Assembly (NCBI GenBank): GCA_963978905.1
Contig: OZ022256.1
Location: 37,434,001 to 37,498,000 of the forward strand
Length of the DNA stretch: 64,000 bases
Source: Trichostrongylus colubriformis
Lineage: Eukaryota; Nematoda; Chromadorea; Rhabditida; Trichostrongylidae
Reading direction: 5' to 3'
Shown: positions 12,001 through 26,700 of the stretch, in pieces
Numbering within the stretch: the first letter of the stretch is position 1
Layout: each line of letters starts with the position of its first letter
Program-made: the position numbers and the translations under genes
The notes under the pieces: model-generated
The model's database searches: none
What the model was told of the DNA's origin: nothing
The model's input: only the letters and a program-made list of their open reading frames with translations

Positions 12001-15000
12001 TCTCTCACTAATTTGCAGTGTTTGTGAGTAAATCATGTCATCTCTCAGTAACTTGCAGTTTCTGCGACCTTTATGTGGTAAAATACTCGTGAGTATTATT
12101 TGATTTATTATATTTGCAACTTGTTGTTGTTGCCTATTTATTACAGCGTCTATTAGGAGCTATGATTATGTGCTGTAGTGAACTTAACTGTTTTCTCTAC
12201 TACTACTGCATCGTCTACTGGTATTCTGCTACTTGCTACTATACTACTGCTCACTCGATTTTCTTGTTGCAAAATGAACTTTACTGATGGAGAGCTATTA
12301 GTATGTGCCAAATTATACTACTTCATTCACTTCTCCACTTCTATACCTGGTCTAGTATTCTGGTGCCATTGTATCAGGTTGTACCGGAAGTCTGCACCAG
12401 AAGACCAGTCTTACAGGATCTTTCCAGAAAACATCGACAACTCTTGCTTACTTCCAGAGAGATCTGGGCGGGTCAGGAATATGGTAGAGCAATCTATAGA
12501 CTTTCTAAAAAAGTAGGTCCTACAGATTCCGTGAAGAGAGCTACGATGCTCGTAGCTGATACCCACCAAACACGCGGTGTCATCTACTATGAGTGGCCTC
12601 GCGGCACCAAAGCGACGGAAGCTTGCGACTCATCAACGCTGCATTGGGCAAGAGATGTGTCAGCTACGATACCGTGCGCCGCTGATTCGTCAGCTTCAGC
12701 AACGGCGAGATCGACATGGAAAAGAAGCCATGCTTGGAACTGTGCTGCTTCTGGGACGCGCAAGGAATGCTATACCACGAGGTGTTGGTACAAAGCGGGA
12801 CAGTCACCGCTGTCTTTTACACCCGCCAGCTCCAGTAGCTCGCCATCCCTGTTCAGAAGCGCCGGAAAAGGTCCGCGGTCACCCTCCTCCATGACGACGC
12901 CCGCTCCAAATTGCGAAAAGTACCCAGGGAAGAAAATTTCTTCTCATTTGATGTGCAGAAGATTATTGTAGATATATGTCCAGATATGTAACAGGGAAAA
13001 CTTTAATATAATTAACCACGATTCTATTTGCTGATTATTTGTGTTATTATAAAATGATTGATACTGATGAACCACTACTGAACAGTAAAGCAAATAATAC
13101 ACATGAGTAACTTACCGAGTCACACACACTGAAAATTACCGAGAGATGGCTCGAGTTACAACTCCGAAATGATTGTAATATGAACACTCCGGAGTAAACA
13201 ACCAAAGTTGTTACTGTTGAAACTGTAAAAGAAGCGAAAAAGCCGAACAGGGAGAAACGCACAGAAATGCAAGTTTAGTTCAGCAGTCGAGTAGAAGCAG
13301 GTCCGCAAAATATCGTCCGTTATACATCGATCGACTGGACGCCGATCAATTACGAAAATCTGACGGTTGTGTCATGTGGACAAGTGATTTGTCGCATGAG
13401 ACGCGTCGCGTGGTCGGCGTTAGGCCGCTTCCATACCTTGCGCACCGACGCCGTCACGCGCGTGACGGCGTCGGTGCGCAAAGTATGGAAGCGGCCTTAA
13501 GGTAGCAGCCGCGGCCCATGTGCCCCATTGGCAAATTAGCTGCAAGAGGCCACACCAAACGACATACACCCATGCCGAGCTCTTCTAGAACAGTATCGAA
13601 AAAACCGGCTCCAAATTTAGCCAATTCTCTATCACGGTCCCAAAAATCGAAAGAAGAATACTTCTCCTCTTTTTCACTCTCCTAGTGCCGACGAACCCAG
13701 TATATTATATTCGCCTTTGCACGTGTGGGACCCTCGAGAGACCTAGCATTTCGATGAGCTTCGATGGATGATGGTTCGAAAATTGGGTTGTCGAGGAAGC
13801 TGACATCATTTCAGTGCGTTGAGCATCATCATCATCATTTCATTCCTGGAAGGGGCAGTTGCTGTATGCACCAGCGTAAGTCTGTCTCTCACTACCGGCT
13901 ACCGTCCTTGTTTACTTTTACTTCCATTCGGTCAACGAAAATTGAAATCGAAAAAGAAAATCTAGTCGGAGTGAATGATTTACTTCGCTCTCGTATTTAT
14001 TATTTGATCGTGTCCAAAAACTTGCAAGTAAATCTCCAGTGCCGCGCAACGTTATGGTGGGTTCAAGCTGACACAAGTCAATGAGGAAGGCTCCGTATAG
14101 TTAGTGTTTGAAAAAATTGTCTTTTGTTGACTGTAACTGTAGGAACAGATTATTTGAACTCAAAAACGCAAATAGGTAAACCGTACAAGGTTTTCCGTGA
14201 ATGCCGAAATACCTATGGCCATTATAATGATGTTACCGATAGCATTAGTAAGCAACCAGATTGCTTGCACAACGGCTTTCATTTGCACCGAAGCCTAAAA
14301 CGAAGCGATTTCGTTTGTCTGATTGGTTCGGCTCCAATTGGCTCGAATGCCGGAACCGCACATATTTCTGACCGCTACTGTACCTACACTTTCTACCGTG
14401 AATAACTGCGACTGTTCCATTGGGAACTATGTCGAGCACTTGAGCGTTAACGAAAGTAAGACAAATGTTTGACTAGACTATTGTATCTGCGTGGAAGCTA
14501 CTAGCCTTGCAACCACTGGTTCGACATAATATTCTTAGCCATACTGTAAACCCACCTCTTGATATGCGAACTCAAGCCCGCTGACGCTGAACAGAATTTC
14601 AGCCACGGTGATGACGAAATACTGTGGTATTTGCCAGAGAATGCTAACTCGGTTTTCAGGTGCGATTGTGTGAACGGTTGTGGCTAGAGTCTGAATAATA
14701 ACGACAAGTATTCGATTTCCTTCTAGCCACAGCGTTCAATCTTGTCGACTAGTGCCGCGTATTTTGGCGTCGATCAACACCCCTTTTTCATTCAAGTTTT
14801 TATTGGAGACCCCTTGCTTTCTCCTCAACGCAAGTTAGAGTGATTCAACACAAAGCTGCTGCGATGGTGAGTGACGGACCATGGATGCCCCCTCCATGGT
14901 ATCTTTCGTAGCAAGTTCAAAACATGTTACTTCCATACAACCTGTACGCTTCATAAATCAACATACCTCATAAGTCGAATCTGTGCCAGTTATAACCATG

Positions 15001-18000
15001 GCATACACACCACCCATTTGATTCTTCGTGAATGAAACTCCGTCGAGCGGCTTGCGTTTCTAAGATATTGAGGGTAACTCATGTCAAGTCATTGCTGAGT
15101 TGTCAGTGAAGAATTTAACACCTATTCTTTAACAGGCTCTACAAAGAATAGCAGCAGCTAGGTGGCACTAGTGGAATTAGTTGAAGCAGCCACAAAAAAT
15201 TCAAAAAAAAATTTTCCTGATCGGTGCAGACTTTCCGGTTTCTAACACGAACATGCTGCTTTCTGATGCTGCACCACTTATTACTGACCTTTACTAGTGT
15301 TGTATTGGTTTTTGTCTTTCATTTATCTTACCATCAAAGTCTCCGTGTCTTTTCGTGAGCGCTACGCATTTTGAAGTAGGCCATAATGAAAGAAAAGTCG
15401 GGTTGCGGAGTCGCACACAGAGCGTGCGCGCCTTAGGCACCGCATCACAATCCGAGCAATACGGCGCCCGCGATTACGCGGATTTTCTATCTCATTAGCA
15501 CGCAGCTCGCCCCTTCTAATGCTGCGAAAGCTGCAGGTGCTATGAAATTCATGACACATATTCATGCGTACGACACACTTTGCGGACTGAGTGGGATTAT
15601 GCTCCAACGCAACAGGCAGCGTATTCAATATTCACTATCACTTCTACATCCTCCATCTTCTCTTCTGTTTGTGCACGATACACAGTTTGATTAGCGACCC
15701 GAACCACCATGATGCCCAGGTAGACCGCCGTCATACTCACCGCAAGCAGGGTGTGGCTGCGTCCACAGGCAGCGAGGGAAGTGACACGGGGAGATGCAGG
15801 GATGACGCAGGCATGGAGGCAGGGTGGCATGGGCGGAGAAGCTGCACATCAATCAGACGCTTGAATAGGTAGTTGTACGATCAAATCCGAGAATTGATGA
15901 TGCTTACCACTCATTTGCTCATCTTATTCTTCTCTATTGCTTCCTTCATCTCAATCATTCATTTGCAAACGGACAAACGTCTCACATGCTTGCATACTTA
16001 CCGACATAGAGACACACAAGGCTACTGGCTTATGTAGCAGGAGACTTGCTTGATCCGTTAAAATTTGATGATCAAGAACTTCTTCAATCTGCTCCCCAAG
16101 CTTTTGTTTCAATTTGAATAAACCCGAGTGCTGTGAGCTGACCCTGTTTTCGGAAAGAATGACGAGACTTTTTCACTAACCGCTAGAACACAGGGAGAGA
16201 GCAATCGTTGCTTGCGGTGAGCACTTCCTAATTGCACACACAACGCCTTGCCAAAACGTTGAACGTGAATCCATTCTTTTATCATAGATACTCTTTTCAT
16301 ACTCATTCGCTTATTCTCCCTTTCATTGTTTCACTTGTTTGTTGTTGTTCTTTCTCTTGTTCAACGCCATAATTAATGAAATCAAACTTGACCTACGCGA
16401 CATCAAGTGGCGCTTCTCTGCCCGCCGCTGCAGGCAACTCATGAAGCTCGAGATGAAGCGCGCTAGAATCGCAATAGCGCCTCAAATGCGCGTTTTCAAC
16501 GCGAGTTTCGCTACACATTGTCTCTTCCGAGCTGGAATGTTTATTTCTCAGAGGGATATAGTGTTCCACCCGATTACCTTTCGGGTCAATTTATGTTGAA
16601 GCGATGTAGCGATCCGTCAGTCTGAGAATCGGCTCCATTCCAATTACAGAAAGTAGACGGTTTCGAATTCAATAAGTAGATGGTTTTGTAGAAACTTTCG
16701 GATGATTCAGCATGGCATGGTGCACCAACTTATCCTACTATCCCACTTTATAATCGGCTAAGTGGGCATGTTTGTGTGTGTAGGTTTGTGTGTGTGCCTG
16801 TTTGACTGAAAATTCATATCCCGTGTCGCAGCAAAGCTAAAACCGGGAGTTTTGCAAGTGGTGCAAGCTGTGGTAAGAGGACCTAAGCCTTTGTGGACCG
16901 TAGATGATCACAGCTGACAGAGGCTGTAAAGGAGCCTCGACAGGCGAATGTCATCAAATACGTTTCGCCTTTCACGTCGACCCCAGGGCGCTGACATTTT
17001 GTGTTTCTCTTTTCCGGCCGACCGTGTAATGTTGACATTCACGTGTATTGTAGGGTGCGCGGGCCTCAGTAGTGACTTATCGAAACTGATAACGGCTCAT
17101 ATGGAAGCTCGTAAGAGCCGTTAGGAGGTGGACTGAATAAAATCGGTACACCGCTTAAATACTATACGCTAAAGTAAAAACGTCTGATGCTCGCAGCAGT
17201 GAATATTTCCCTAAATTATCCGAACTTCCAATAATGACCACTTCAGTCAAAGTAATAATTAGTGGATACCTGATCCACTAATCATTCCTGATCCATTTAC
17301 ATTGATCATTGTGGCAGGAGATATGCCATAATTTAATGATAACATTATCAACACTCAATAGCTGAAGCAGTAAATGCTTAGAGTACAGGAAAATCCAAAA
17401 ATTATAGTTATTTGTAGAGATTTCAGTTAGGTCACGCTCAGTACTGCGCCTATCACAATGTAGAAATTAGCGATATGGACTTCTTCGATATCGGTTGGTC
17501 AGCATCGGCCATTTCCCCATTAAATAATTCTATTGTGTTATTCGCGCAATACTGTGCGATAGCCCAACTGTTATAGTCTGTGCGTATTCGTGTGTTTTTA
17601 TCTACGTGCCTTTCTGTAGTTCACGAAATTCTATTCATTTCGCAGCGAAAATGATACCGTGGTTTTGCAGGTGATGCTGAAGGTGGGGTGGAGACCTCAA
17701 TGGTGGGGACTGGTCCTGATAACAACTAATAAGGATTGCTGAGCAGCGTTGGAAGACGAATGTCGCCAAGCCCGTTCCGCACTTCGTATTCAACCTTAAG
17801 CGCTGATACCCAGAGATGTTTCGGGGTGGGATGGTGACATCATCAATGGTTGATCCGACTTGATAAGATAAGTATTGATATAATCGATAAGAAGCGTCAG
17901 AGGACAAAATTTGTCAGATCCGTTTCGCTCTTCTCGTGCGAATAGTGGTTATGGCTTTTCAATAACAAAGATGCGATCGGGGCTATCAGTAGCAACAAAA

Positions 18001-20726
18001 CATATCGACCACTGGACTATATGAATTTCCACATAGTGGGCATATTGAAGACAATGATAGGGTAACGTGGATGAGGAATCCCTGAAAGATGTGGATCACT
18101 TAAGAAGTAGGGGTCTAAGAAGCCTATATGCGGCGAAATCTCCCACGTAAAAAGCGGTCCTGAGCTGTGGCGAAGGCGGCCTTTCTAGCTTCAGCCGCCT
18201 TTCTTGGCTCGGTCCGCCTCCTAGGGTTGACTTTGCTAGGGAATGATTGAGGTGGCAATGAACATGATAGCAGAATGATAATCATCGTATCAAAGCCGTA
18301 TTGGTCGAAGTGAGGTGGTCTTGGTGGGCTTGACGTGTTTCGTGGTGAGCACGTACATCGGTCAGTATCAAAGATTGGAAGAATTGAAACCATCGAATTA
18401 CCCCTAACACTGCTTTTGAGAAAAATGATAAATACTCGGAATGGTAATTGCCAAAATAGATCAACTATCAGCAGTTATAATAGAATGAGATGCTCATCAA
18501 TCATCAAATGGAAAACTTGATCCCAATTGATGCGATCAAATACCGAACTATCAAACGCTGAAGCATCCGAACTTCCAAGCAGTGAACACTACAGCTCAAA
18601 TACTGGATGATCAGAGGGAATTCAAATTACGTTTCCAACCAGATATCAGTTGAAGTGAAGGATTATCCACCGCGGTTATCTAGACATCTGAAAAAAGGTG
18701 ATATACAGTGGTTGCCAGCTGGGTTACAGCAAGGCTAAAGGCTCATCGCATTACCTTGAGTAGGTTGAAGCGCTAATTTATGAAATTAGGGGTGCTGTGG
18801 TGCGTTGACAAAGAAAGTTCAAAAAAGCTCACGAAAAAACCACTGCCTGAGAAGAGCCTTTGAGTCAGTTCTCGCTGAATGGCATCATAGTGAGATTTCA
18901 CCTGATTGCTCATGTCAACGTCTCCTTTATGTCATCTCATCCCCATCTTATATTATCACACCAATCGCAGCCTCTTCTGCCACGTTGTTGCCACCGTTGC
19001 CGCCGTCATTTCCAACAATCACGCTGGTGTGGGCGGGCCAGCGCTCTGGGTGTGGCTGAAGTGGCTCAAGAAAGCATCATCAGCGCGATGACTCATAATC
19101 GCGCTTCGATGTATGCACAGCCTCCCTGCCCGCTTGAGGAACTATTAGGTCATGTGAAAGGGCTGCAATGTCGTCCCCTATAAAGCCGACGAAGCCGGCC
19201 TATAGGGGGCGACTCTCGGCTCGCCGCTTACGCGGCCCGCCGATTTTCGCGGGTGTTGGAGCATATCCACTCCTCAGCAAAGTCGGCAATTCGCTTTATA
19301 TTTTAACCCACTGACGACGGGTCTTCTTTAGGTGCTCCTATACCTACCTGCTTATCATAGCATATCTGCTATGGTAAGCAGGTAGTTATAGGAGCAGGTA
19401 GTTACAGGACCAGAATAAACTGCATGGTAAACACCATAAGCATACCATGCTTACCATACCCCTCTGCAAAGCCGGCACAGTTCTACTACCACTTGTTCAT
19501 TAATAGGGGTCTCACGGCTCACAGCCGCTGTTTGTACCTAAGGGTAAGATGTGATGCAAGAAGAATATGAAGTCGGTATTGTATGTGATGCTTTTATTTG
19601 TATGGAATATATATTCCTTGTTCTTTATATTTTGACTTCAACTGCTCCAATAACTACGTGCTTACCATAGCCTATCTACCCCTCAGCGAAGTTGCCACAA
19701 TTCTACTTTCACTTGTTCTCAATGTTTTGACTCCCTCAATAATAATGTTCTTTAGTATGTTGCTGAAATGTAATCAGACGATTCACCTCTTTATCATGCA
19801 ACATTGTCTGTGTACCTCCTTCCTTTATGGAGTTTGGTCATGCTGGAACGGAGTTATGAATTTTTGCTTAAGCTCTGCCTGCTCGAGTTACGCTCCGCCC
19901 ACCGCCTTTGCAGGCTTCACAGGATCTTGTCACCGACCTTATCCCAACTTCTTCCTACGTCTGGTCGCTTTTGCTATACCCATCCCTCCTTGAACCTAAT
20001 TTTTTACCCATGGTGGAACGGAGTTATGAATCTTTGCTTGAGCTCTGCCTGCTCATACTACGTTCCTCCCATCATTTTTGAGGTTCCATGGAATAGTGCT
20101 GCCGACCTTATCCGAAATTCTCCTTACGTCTGGGCCATTTTGGAACTGAATTAAATTGTTTTCAACTGTTTATCAAATTTTGGCGGGGCGTAACATTGTC
20201 AATGTGTGCCCCTGATTTCCTCTTCATGCTCTACCTATTCCTTCCTGACGAAGCTTTTTAGGCATGCTAGAACGGGGCTGTGAATTGTTTCCTAAACTCC
20301 GCCTACCTAACGCTCCACCCACCGCACATAGAATTGTGCCATCGACCTTATCTGAACTTTCTTCCACGTCTAGGCCATTTTGAAAATGAATTAGATCGTT
20401 TTCAGCTGATTTTCTAATTTTCTGCACGCGCCCCGCCCACCTGGGCGGGGCGTAACATTGTCTATGTGCGCCCCTTACTTTTTCACTCATGCTCTACCTA
20501 TCCCATACTTGAACCGACCTCTATAAGTTGCGCTTCAGATAGTTCTGAATTTCGTGACAGACAGAAAGGCAGACAAACAGACAGACAGACGGACAGACAG
20601 AAGCAGATTATATAAGTAGTGATCTGAACTTCGTGACAGCAGACAGACAGACAGACGGAGGGACAGACAGACAGACTAAGCCGATTATATAAGTAGTGAT
20701 TATATAAGTAGTGATCTGAATTTCGT

Positions 20727-20761
<35 letters not shown>

Positions 20762-23700
20762 GGACAGACAGACAGACAGACAGACGGACAGACAGACAGA
20801 CAGACTAAGCCGATTATGTAAGTAGTGATTATATAAGTAGTGATCTGAATTTCGTGACAGACAGACAGACGGACAGACGGACAGACACACAGACAGACTA
20901 AGCCGATTATATAGGTAGTGATGGTCTTCTGCTATCGGTATTTTGGAATTACAGCGTCTATGGCGCGGTTTGCGCAATACTGTGTGATAGCTCAACTGGT
21001 AATATTTTAGGGAAGAAGGTAAACTGAAAAAACTATACATTATCTATTGAGTTTTCCGATATAATATTGACGCGGCATTTATGCATGTGTAGACGTGAAA
21101 CTGCTAGCGCACTAAAGCTTGACAGCCAAAACTGGGCAGATCCTGCGCAATTTTTCGGAAAAATATCTTACCGCATTCACACCGCTAGCAGAATTGTTGA
21201 GGTAGTACACTTCATACCTGAAAATATTCGAGTAATTCATGGAAACCAGTGAGCTACAATCAGGTGAATGCATTTTGACTTCGTCCGTTGACGTAGCCTC
21301 CATGGGTGATTGTGAATAGTAATGGACATCGACAAATACATGACCCCTTAAAAACGCTGCTAGGATGAAAACGAATTGGATACGAGCTCTATCACGCACA
21401 TTTAACACGTATTGTATGGGCAAATGATAGATGTGGGGAGTGATGATGAAGACTGCAATAAGACAGCGATGTGTGGTGCTGACATACTCCACTGAGGAAC
21501 GCTGCCAAAAGGACATTTGCTGGGCAACTCGCAAACTTTTTTTGTAGCTGCTCCAGTAAACAATAGGCTGTTTACATACCCACTATAAAATGTTTAGAAG
21601 ACCATGAGAAACAAACGCAACTCACGTTCCGGTTAATAAGTCTTTAGGATGTAGCACAGCGCCGTGATATTGCACTTGTCCCGTACTGTAGCTATGTACA
21701 GGTACCTTTGAAATTTCATGACTTGACCATGCATAGAAATCGCTAAAATTCTCATGTGGCAGATATAGGTCGTTTCTTAAATGCAAAAATCAACGATTAA
21801 TAAGCCCGACTCATTTTCCCTCGTGCATTTTCCATTGGAATCCTTCCTATCCAAGCACATAGCAATATGAAGATTCGTATGAAAACTAGCAACTGTGCAA
21901 TCAGGAGTACTTCCAGTTTTCCATTTCTCACATGGAATTAGATGAATCAAGCTGCAAGGTAATTCGTTATATTTGTTGCATCTGTTTTTCGCACGATCTG
22001 TCAGCTGTTTTGAGCACAAGGGTCATATTACATTAAAGTTTTCTCTCCGCTCAATAGATGAGTCTTCAGCGTTCTCTCAGCCTTGCTTCCAATCCTCCAC
22101 AGTGAAACCGGATGATCAAACATTTCACGGGATGGGCCTCGTTTTTCACTTTCTGAAAGCGTAGGTAGGCCGGAATCGTCTGGGTAGGTATTGATCCGAT
22201 TTGCTACCTGTACAATGGTAAGGCCGCTTTCATACTTTGCGCACCGACGCAATCGACGCAGGTGACGGCGTCAAATTGACGCTGTAGCCGCCGGTGACGG
22301 CGTCGGTGTGCAATGTATGAAAGCGGCCTAACGGCGCCCCGTCACGGCCCTGCCTAGCCCCATCTCTCAGAATATTACACTTCGTCAAGCAGCCAGATTC
22401 AGGGGCTTCTCTTCCAAGAGTGCACAACACCACTATTCCTGTCACAAGGATGCTGAACCATGGCAAATGGGTTCGGTCTCGGATGAAACTAGAGACAATA
22501 TTTCATGTTTTCCGGGCACATGTACGAATCGATTACAAGCGAGACACGGTCGAATCCTGTAAAGTAGAACGGTCGATGCTGGCTAATCGATATCGATTAA
22601 GCCTGTGTCGCATGATTCCACACCACAACATCGATGAAGCCTATACCTCATGACTCCACAGTACTGAGCGCTAGCCCATTTGGCAGGTATCTATTACCAC
22701 ACAAAATTAACGCAGTGTAGCGGTCGAGACATTCAGTTGCTACTGATATTGGAGTATGAATTATGTCCACTTGCTGAGCATTTAGTGCTTAACCCTTATG
22801 TAAAGTTGATGATTCAATCCCCTACCACTGCATATCTCACTACTTTCAGGAATTTGGATGTTATAAGCTTCCATACACTTTACTGCAACTGATATTGGAT
22901 CAGGAATTATATTTGAGATGGTATAAGAGATCTTAAATGATGATTAATACAAATCGATCATTTGAAATCTCCTAGAATCTCTTGTCAACCTTCATGAGCC
23001 ATAACCAGTTGGTTCCGGTCATCGACTCATCATCATCTAGAATAGTTAACGAATTTAATGCGCTCTCTGCACAGCTCTTTAACGCTCTCTATCATTACTA
23101 TAATAGCCCATTTTTTGTCCCTTTCCATAGCACGTAGCGCCAACGAGTGTCAACTCTCCATTGACAGTCATCATCGCAAAACAAGAAGCTTTCTTACCGA
23201 CACTTGTTATCAGTCTTATCACCTATTATCACCTCAAATGACCCACATTTGATGTTCCTTTTCCACCATACAAAACACCTGTGTGTAACAACATCCCATC
23301 GTCAACCCGAAAAGGCATCACATTTGGTGGCACTTGCCTTCCAACGTTCCCTATCAGCGCACTATCAGCTGATATCAGTGAGGGCCACAATCCGTCAGTT
23401 TCCCATCAGCCACCACTGTGTCATGTGAAATTCAGGGTCTCATGTTTGCTGAGACGTGAGATGAAATTACACACACAAATATTATACAACAGTAGACAAA
23501 CTTAGCCGATTATAATAGTAGGATGGCTTAGGCAGCGTTCATCGTGATGGGACTTGCGTTTTTGCAAATTGTGGAATCTGCGGAAAAGTATTAGACTTTG
23601 GAAAGTAGGAGATTCTACTGTGGCAAGAAGAACAGGTATGTATCAGTTGAGAGAATTATAGAGATGCGGAACATGCGTTTCTGGAAATGCAGAATTGTGC

Positions 23701-26700
23701 AGAGGAAGTCGGCCATTCGACGCGTGTCATTACACGCAGCTCATCATTCGTGAACGGTCGATGGGATCGTTCTGATAAATCAGATGTTTCAGTCAACATT
23801 AAAAGAAAACCACCCTTTTAGTTACGCGATGAACACCTTTTTGTTATAAGGTCTGTCTTCAAAATTGGATTTAAAATGGTAGTATTGAGGTGATTACGAA
23901 TTTTTATCAATCTTCATCCACAACTTTCATTGGCGATGTAGATTGTGTCCAGAGTGATTGCAAATTATTGGACACATCATTTCTAGACTCGAGTGTTTGC
24001 TTACAGACAGCATGCTTTCCCAATTCCTATTTTTGCTTCAATTTTAATGGTGAATTTAACAATTTTGCAATTTTTTCTTCCAGCACCAGATAGTGAGCAA
24101 TGTACAGCCGAGGAAATTGCTATGAATGTGCTAATAGCCCAGCGACTCTCAGAAATTTGTACAGACGTGTGCGAAACGTGTAGGATTGGGGTAAAGAGAA
24201 AGTAGTTCCAAAAGCAGAAGCCATACTGCGAATGAGATACCTCACTCTTGCGAACAATGTGAACAAGTGTTTTGTCACAAGAAAGAGACTAACTTTGCAC
24301 AATGGGGCGGGCTGGTTTGACACTTGCTTGTGTCAACGTAAAAACGGATCATTTGGTGTCTGTCGTGAATTACGCACGACTTCAACAACAAGGGCGTCCC
24401 ATGGTCGCGAGCCGCGATGGACCCGACACGAACATTGCGTTACGGTACTTCGAGCTTCGCGAACCCTCTCGTCGTCTGATTCTGAATTGTCAGCATCCAT
24501 CGCAAATCAGACTCCGTCGTGTGTCGTCCCGTGCAGTTCCTTCGCTCAATCGATGCTCTTCCGCTCCGTACGATGCTCCAGCGGTCCTCGACGTCTGATA
24601 TCTTCCCGAGGATGGGTGTAGTTGACAGAATCAAGGCATGGAGGCCCAAGGGAGCCGCAAGGACCAAAGGTAATCACTTGGGGGCCGATACCTATACAAG
24701 AGTTTGCCGGTATCGCCAGTGGGCTGATGTCTCGTCGTTCTCTGGTAGCTCAGCTGAGCACTGGTCCGCCCATATTGCGCGTCGTAGTTTTGAGGTAATC
24801 GTTGTTTTGTATATACTGTGTACTGTTTATTTATGTTTGTTTGTTACGTAGTTCATGAAGTATGATGGGGTTATGGTTTTGAATATGTCGTTACGTAGAA
24901 ATACCAGTGGAAAACCGGCGTAGGGCAGGTGTTCCTTTGTGTTTATGTAGTTTAGCTGCAGGAGACGTCACAGTGCAGGGAAGTTCATCGTAGTCATACT
25001 TCTTTGTCAGCGTAGGAGTTATAAGAGCCTACTGGTACCAAGTCAAGGGGAATCCCGCGTGGCAGGACGAGCGAGGCGAGCGCAGGTGAGACCCCTATGC
25101 AGTGTGTCGCACCGTGCCAGGGTGATCCAGCGTTCGGTAACCCAGGTGCGGTAGAAGCGTAGCTGGTGGGTTTTCTTGGCACGAGGGGATTCGACAGTGA
25201 CCATTCAATTCTGAATTCAGAAAATCCATAACACTGATGCGAATGTAGCGGTCCACTGGTCTTATATACGGGGTTAACTTCAACCGCAATCACCGACTTA
25301 CGAACCACGTTACGAAGCACATATCATGACCACAACTTCAACGTTGTAAATGGTCCATTACAAAGTTGGAGGGTTTTTGAGTCAGCGCTCAGCAAGTAGT
25401 TGTTAGACTGGAACTGACAAGGAATAAATTTGTCATCAAGAGATAAGCCGAAACGCCAAAAAGGAAGTCGATCACGTACGTTCGTCAGTACGCCAGAGGA
25501 ACCGAAAAATGCATATGTGGATATCTTGGCTCTACGTAGGCGACGTAGAGTCCCGAATGAACGCTCATTGTTTTGCTTTTTAAATGTGCGTTCTATCTAC
25601 TCCATATTCCCTCAAACTGAACAAGTCTCCACTAGGTCTTTCATCTAACCGACAGAAGCGCCATTAAAGCGGGAACTCGGGTCTGCGAGCCACGTCGTTT
25701 TCATAGCTACACGCTTCCACTCTCTTCAGAAGATTAAAATATTATAGCTGAAATGGTAAGAGTGATCTGACATTCTCTGTTGTGCGTTTTTCTTCTTACG
25801 TTCCTTTGAAGTCAGTTGAGCGAATAGTCGAATACTCCACCAAGGAAATTTTTTGTCTGATGTTCCGATCGCTGGAAATCTTTATTCGAATGCACTAAGC
25901 AGCCTCGCATTTTGAAGGATATCATTACGTCTGCGTACATGCGCGCATTTTTTTTACATTTTTTATAGCCGTGAGGATATTTTCAGGTACATTGCTCTGA
26001 GGAGGGATCTTGTGGAAGGGAGGTTCCACAAGAATGACCTGTTATACTTAAAACTCACTTGTTATCTTCGGGAGGACCTCTAAATCCATCGACCGATAGA
26101 CAGGATTACGTAAACAAGAAGTCATCTGATCCAACAACAGACGGCTTCGTGTTGGATGTGTACCACAGAGTTTTTATTTTACTATCTCAAGATATATTAT
26201 ACTACTGAAAAGCGCTAAAATATATTCCGAGCGATTTCGATGTAATGGCATTGTATTCGATGACACCTCCTATGTGATGCGTTGTGCTCCACGGTGGTGG
26301 TGAACGACGGCGAAAAAGGTTTTTCCTCCTGTTTACTAACTCAGATGAATGTCATGCCGAAAGAAAGACTTCTCAAAACATTTCGTTGTTTCAGGGCATA
26401 TCAGGATTATAGGTGGAAGGCGCCAAACTAAAGTAGAGGCTATTTGGTGAATCATCCCACCAAGCCGTCGCAGCCAGTCCCAAGCAATGGAATGATTGTA
26501 CGCAGCCTTTTTTTACATGACACCATCCGAAGGATAGCGGAAGTCGTTCAGTCAAGGTGGAACTCGGGAAAGAATAGAAGGGAAGGAAAATTCGACTATT
26601 TGTAGTACATGGAAAAGTGCGACTCGAGTCGCAGAAAAGAGTGGGCTCCATGTTATCGAAGGATCGCCCGAAGAAACCATGAAGACGCTTGGCGCATGAA

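Noticed and set aside
15362..15872. Overlapping ORFs on both strands of about 90 residues
   Set aside because: No splice sites in phase with the transporter and no recognisable domain.
16771..16801. GT-rich tract as a possible regulatory element
   Set aside because: It is the reversed tail of the composite repeat found elsewhere with GACA tracts.
20498..21040. A 180-residue minus-strand ORF rich in SVCLSVCL repeats
   Set aside because: It is a translation of a GACA microsatellite and repeat flanks.
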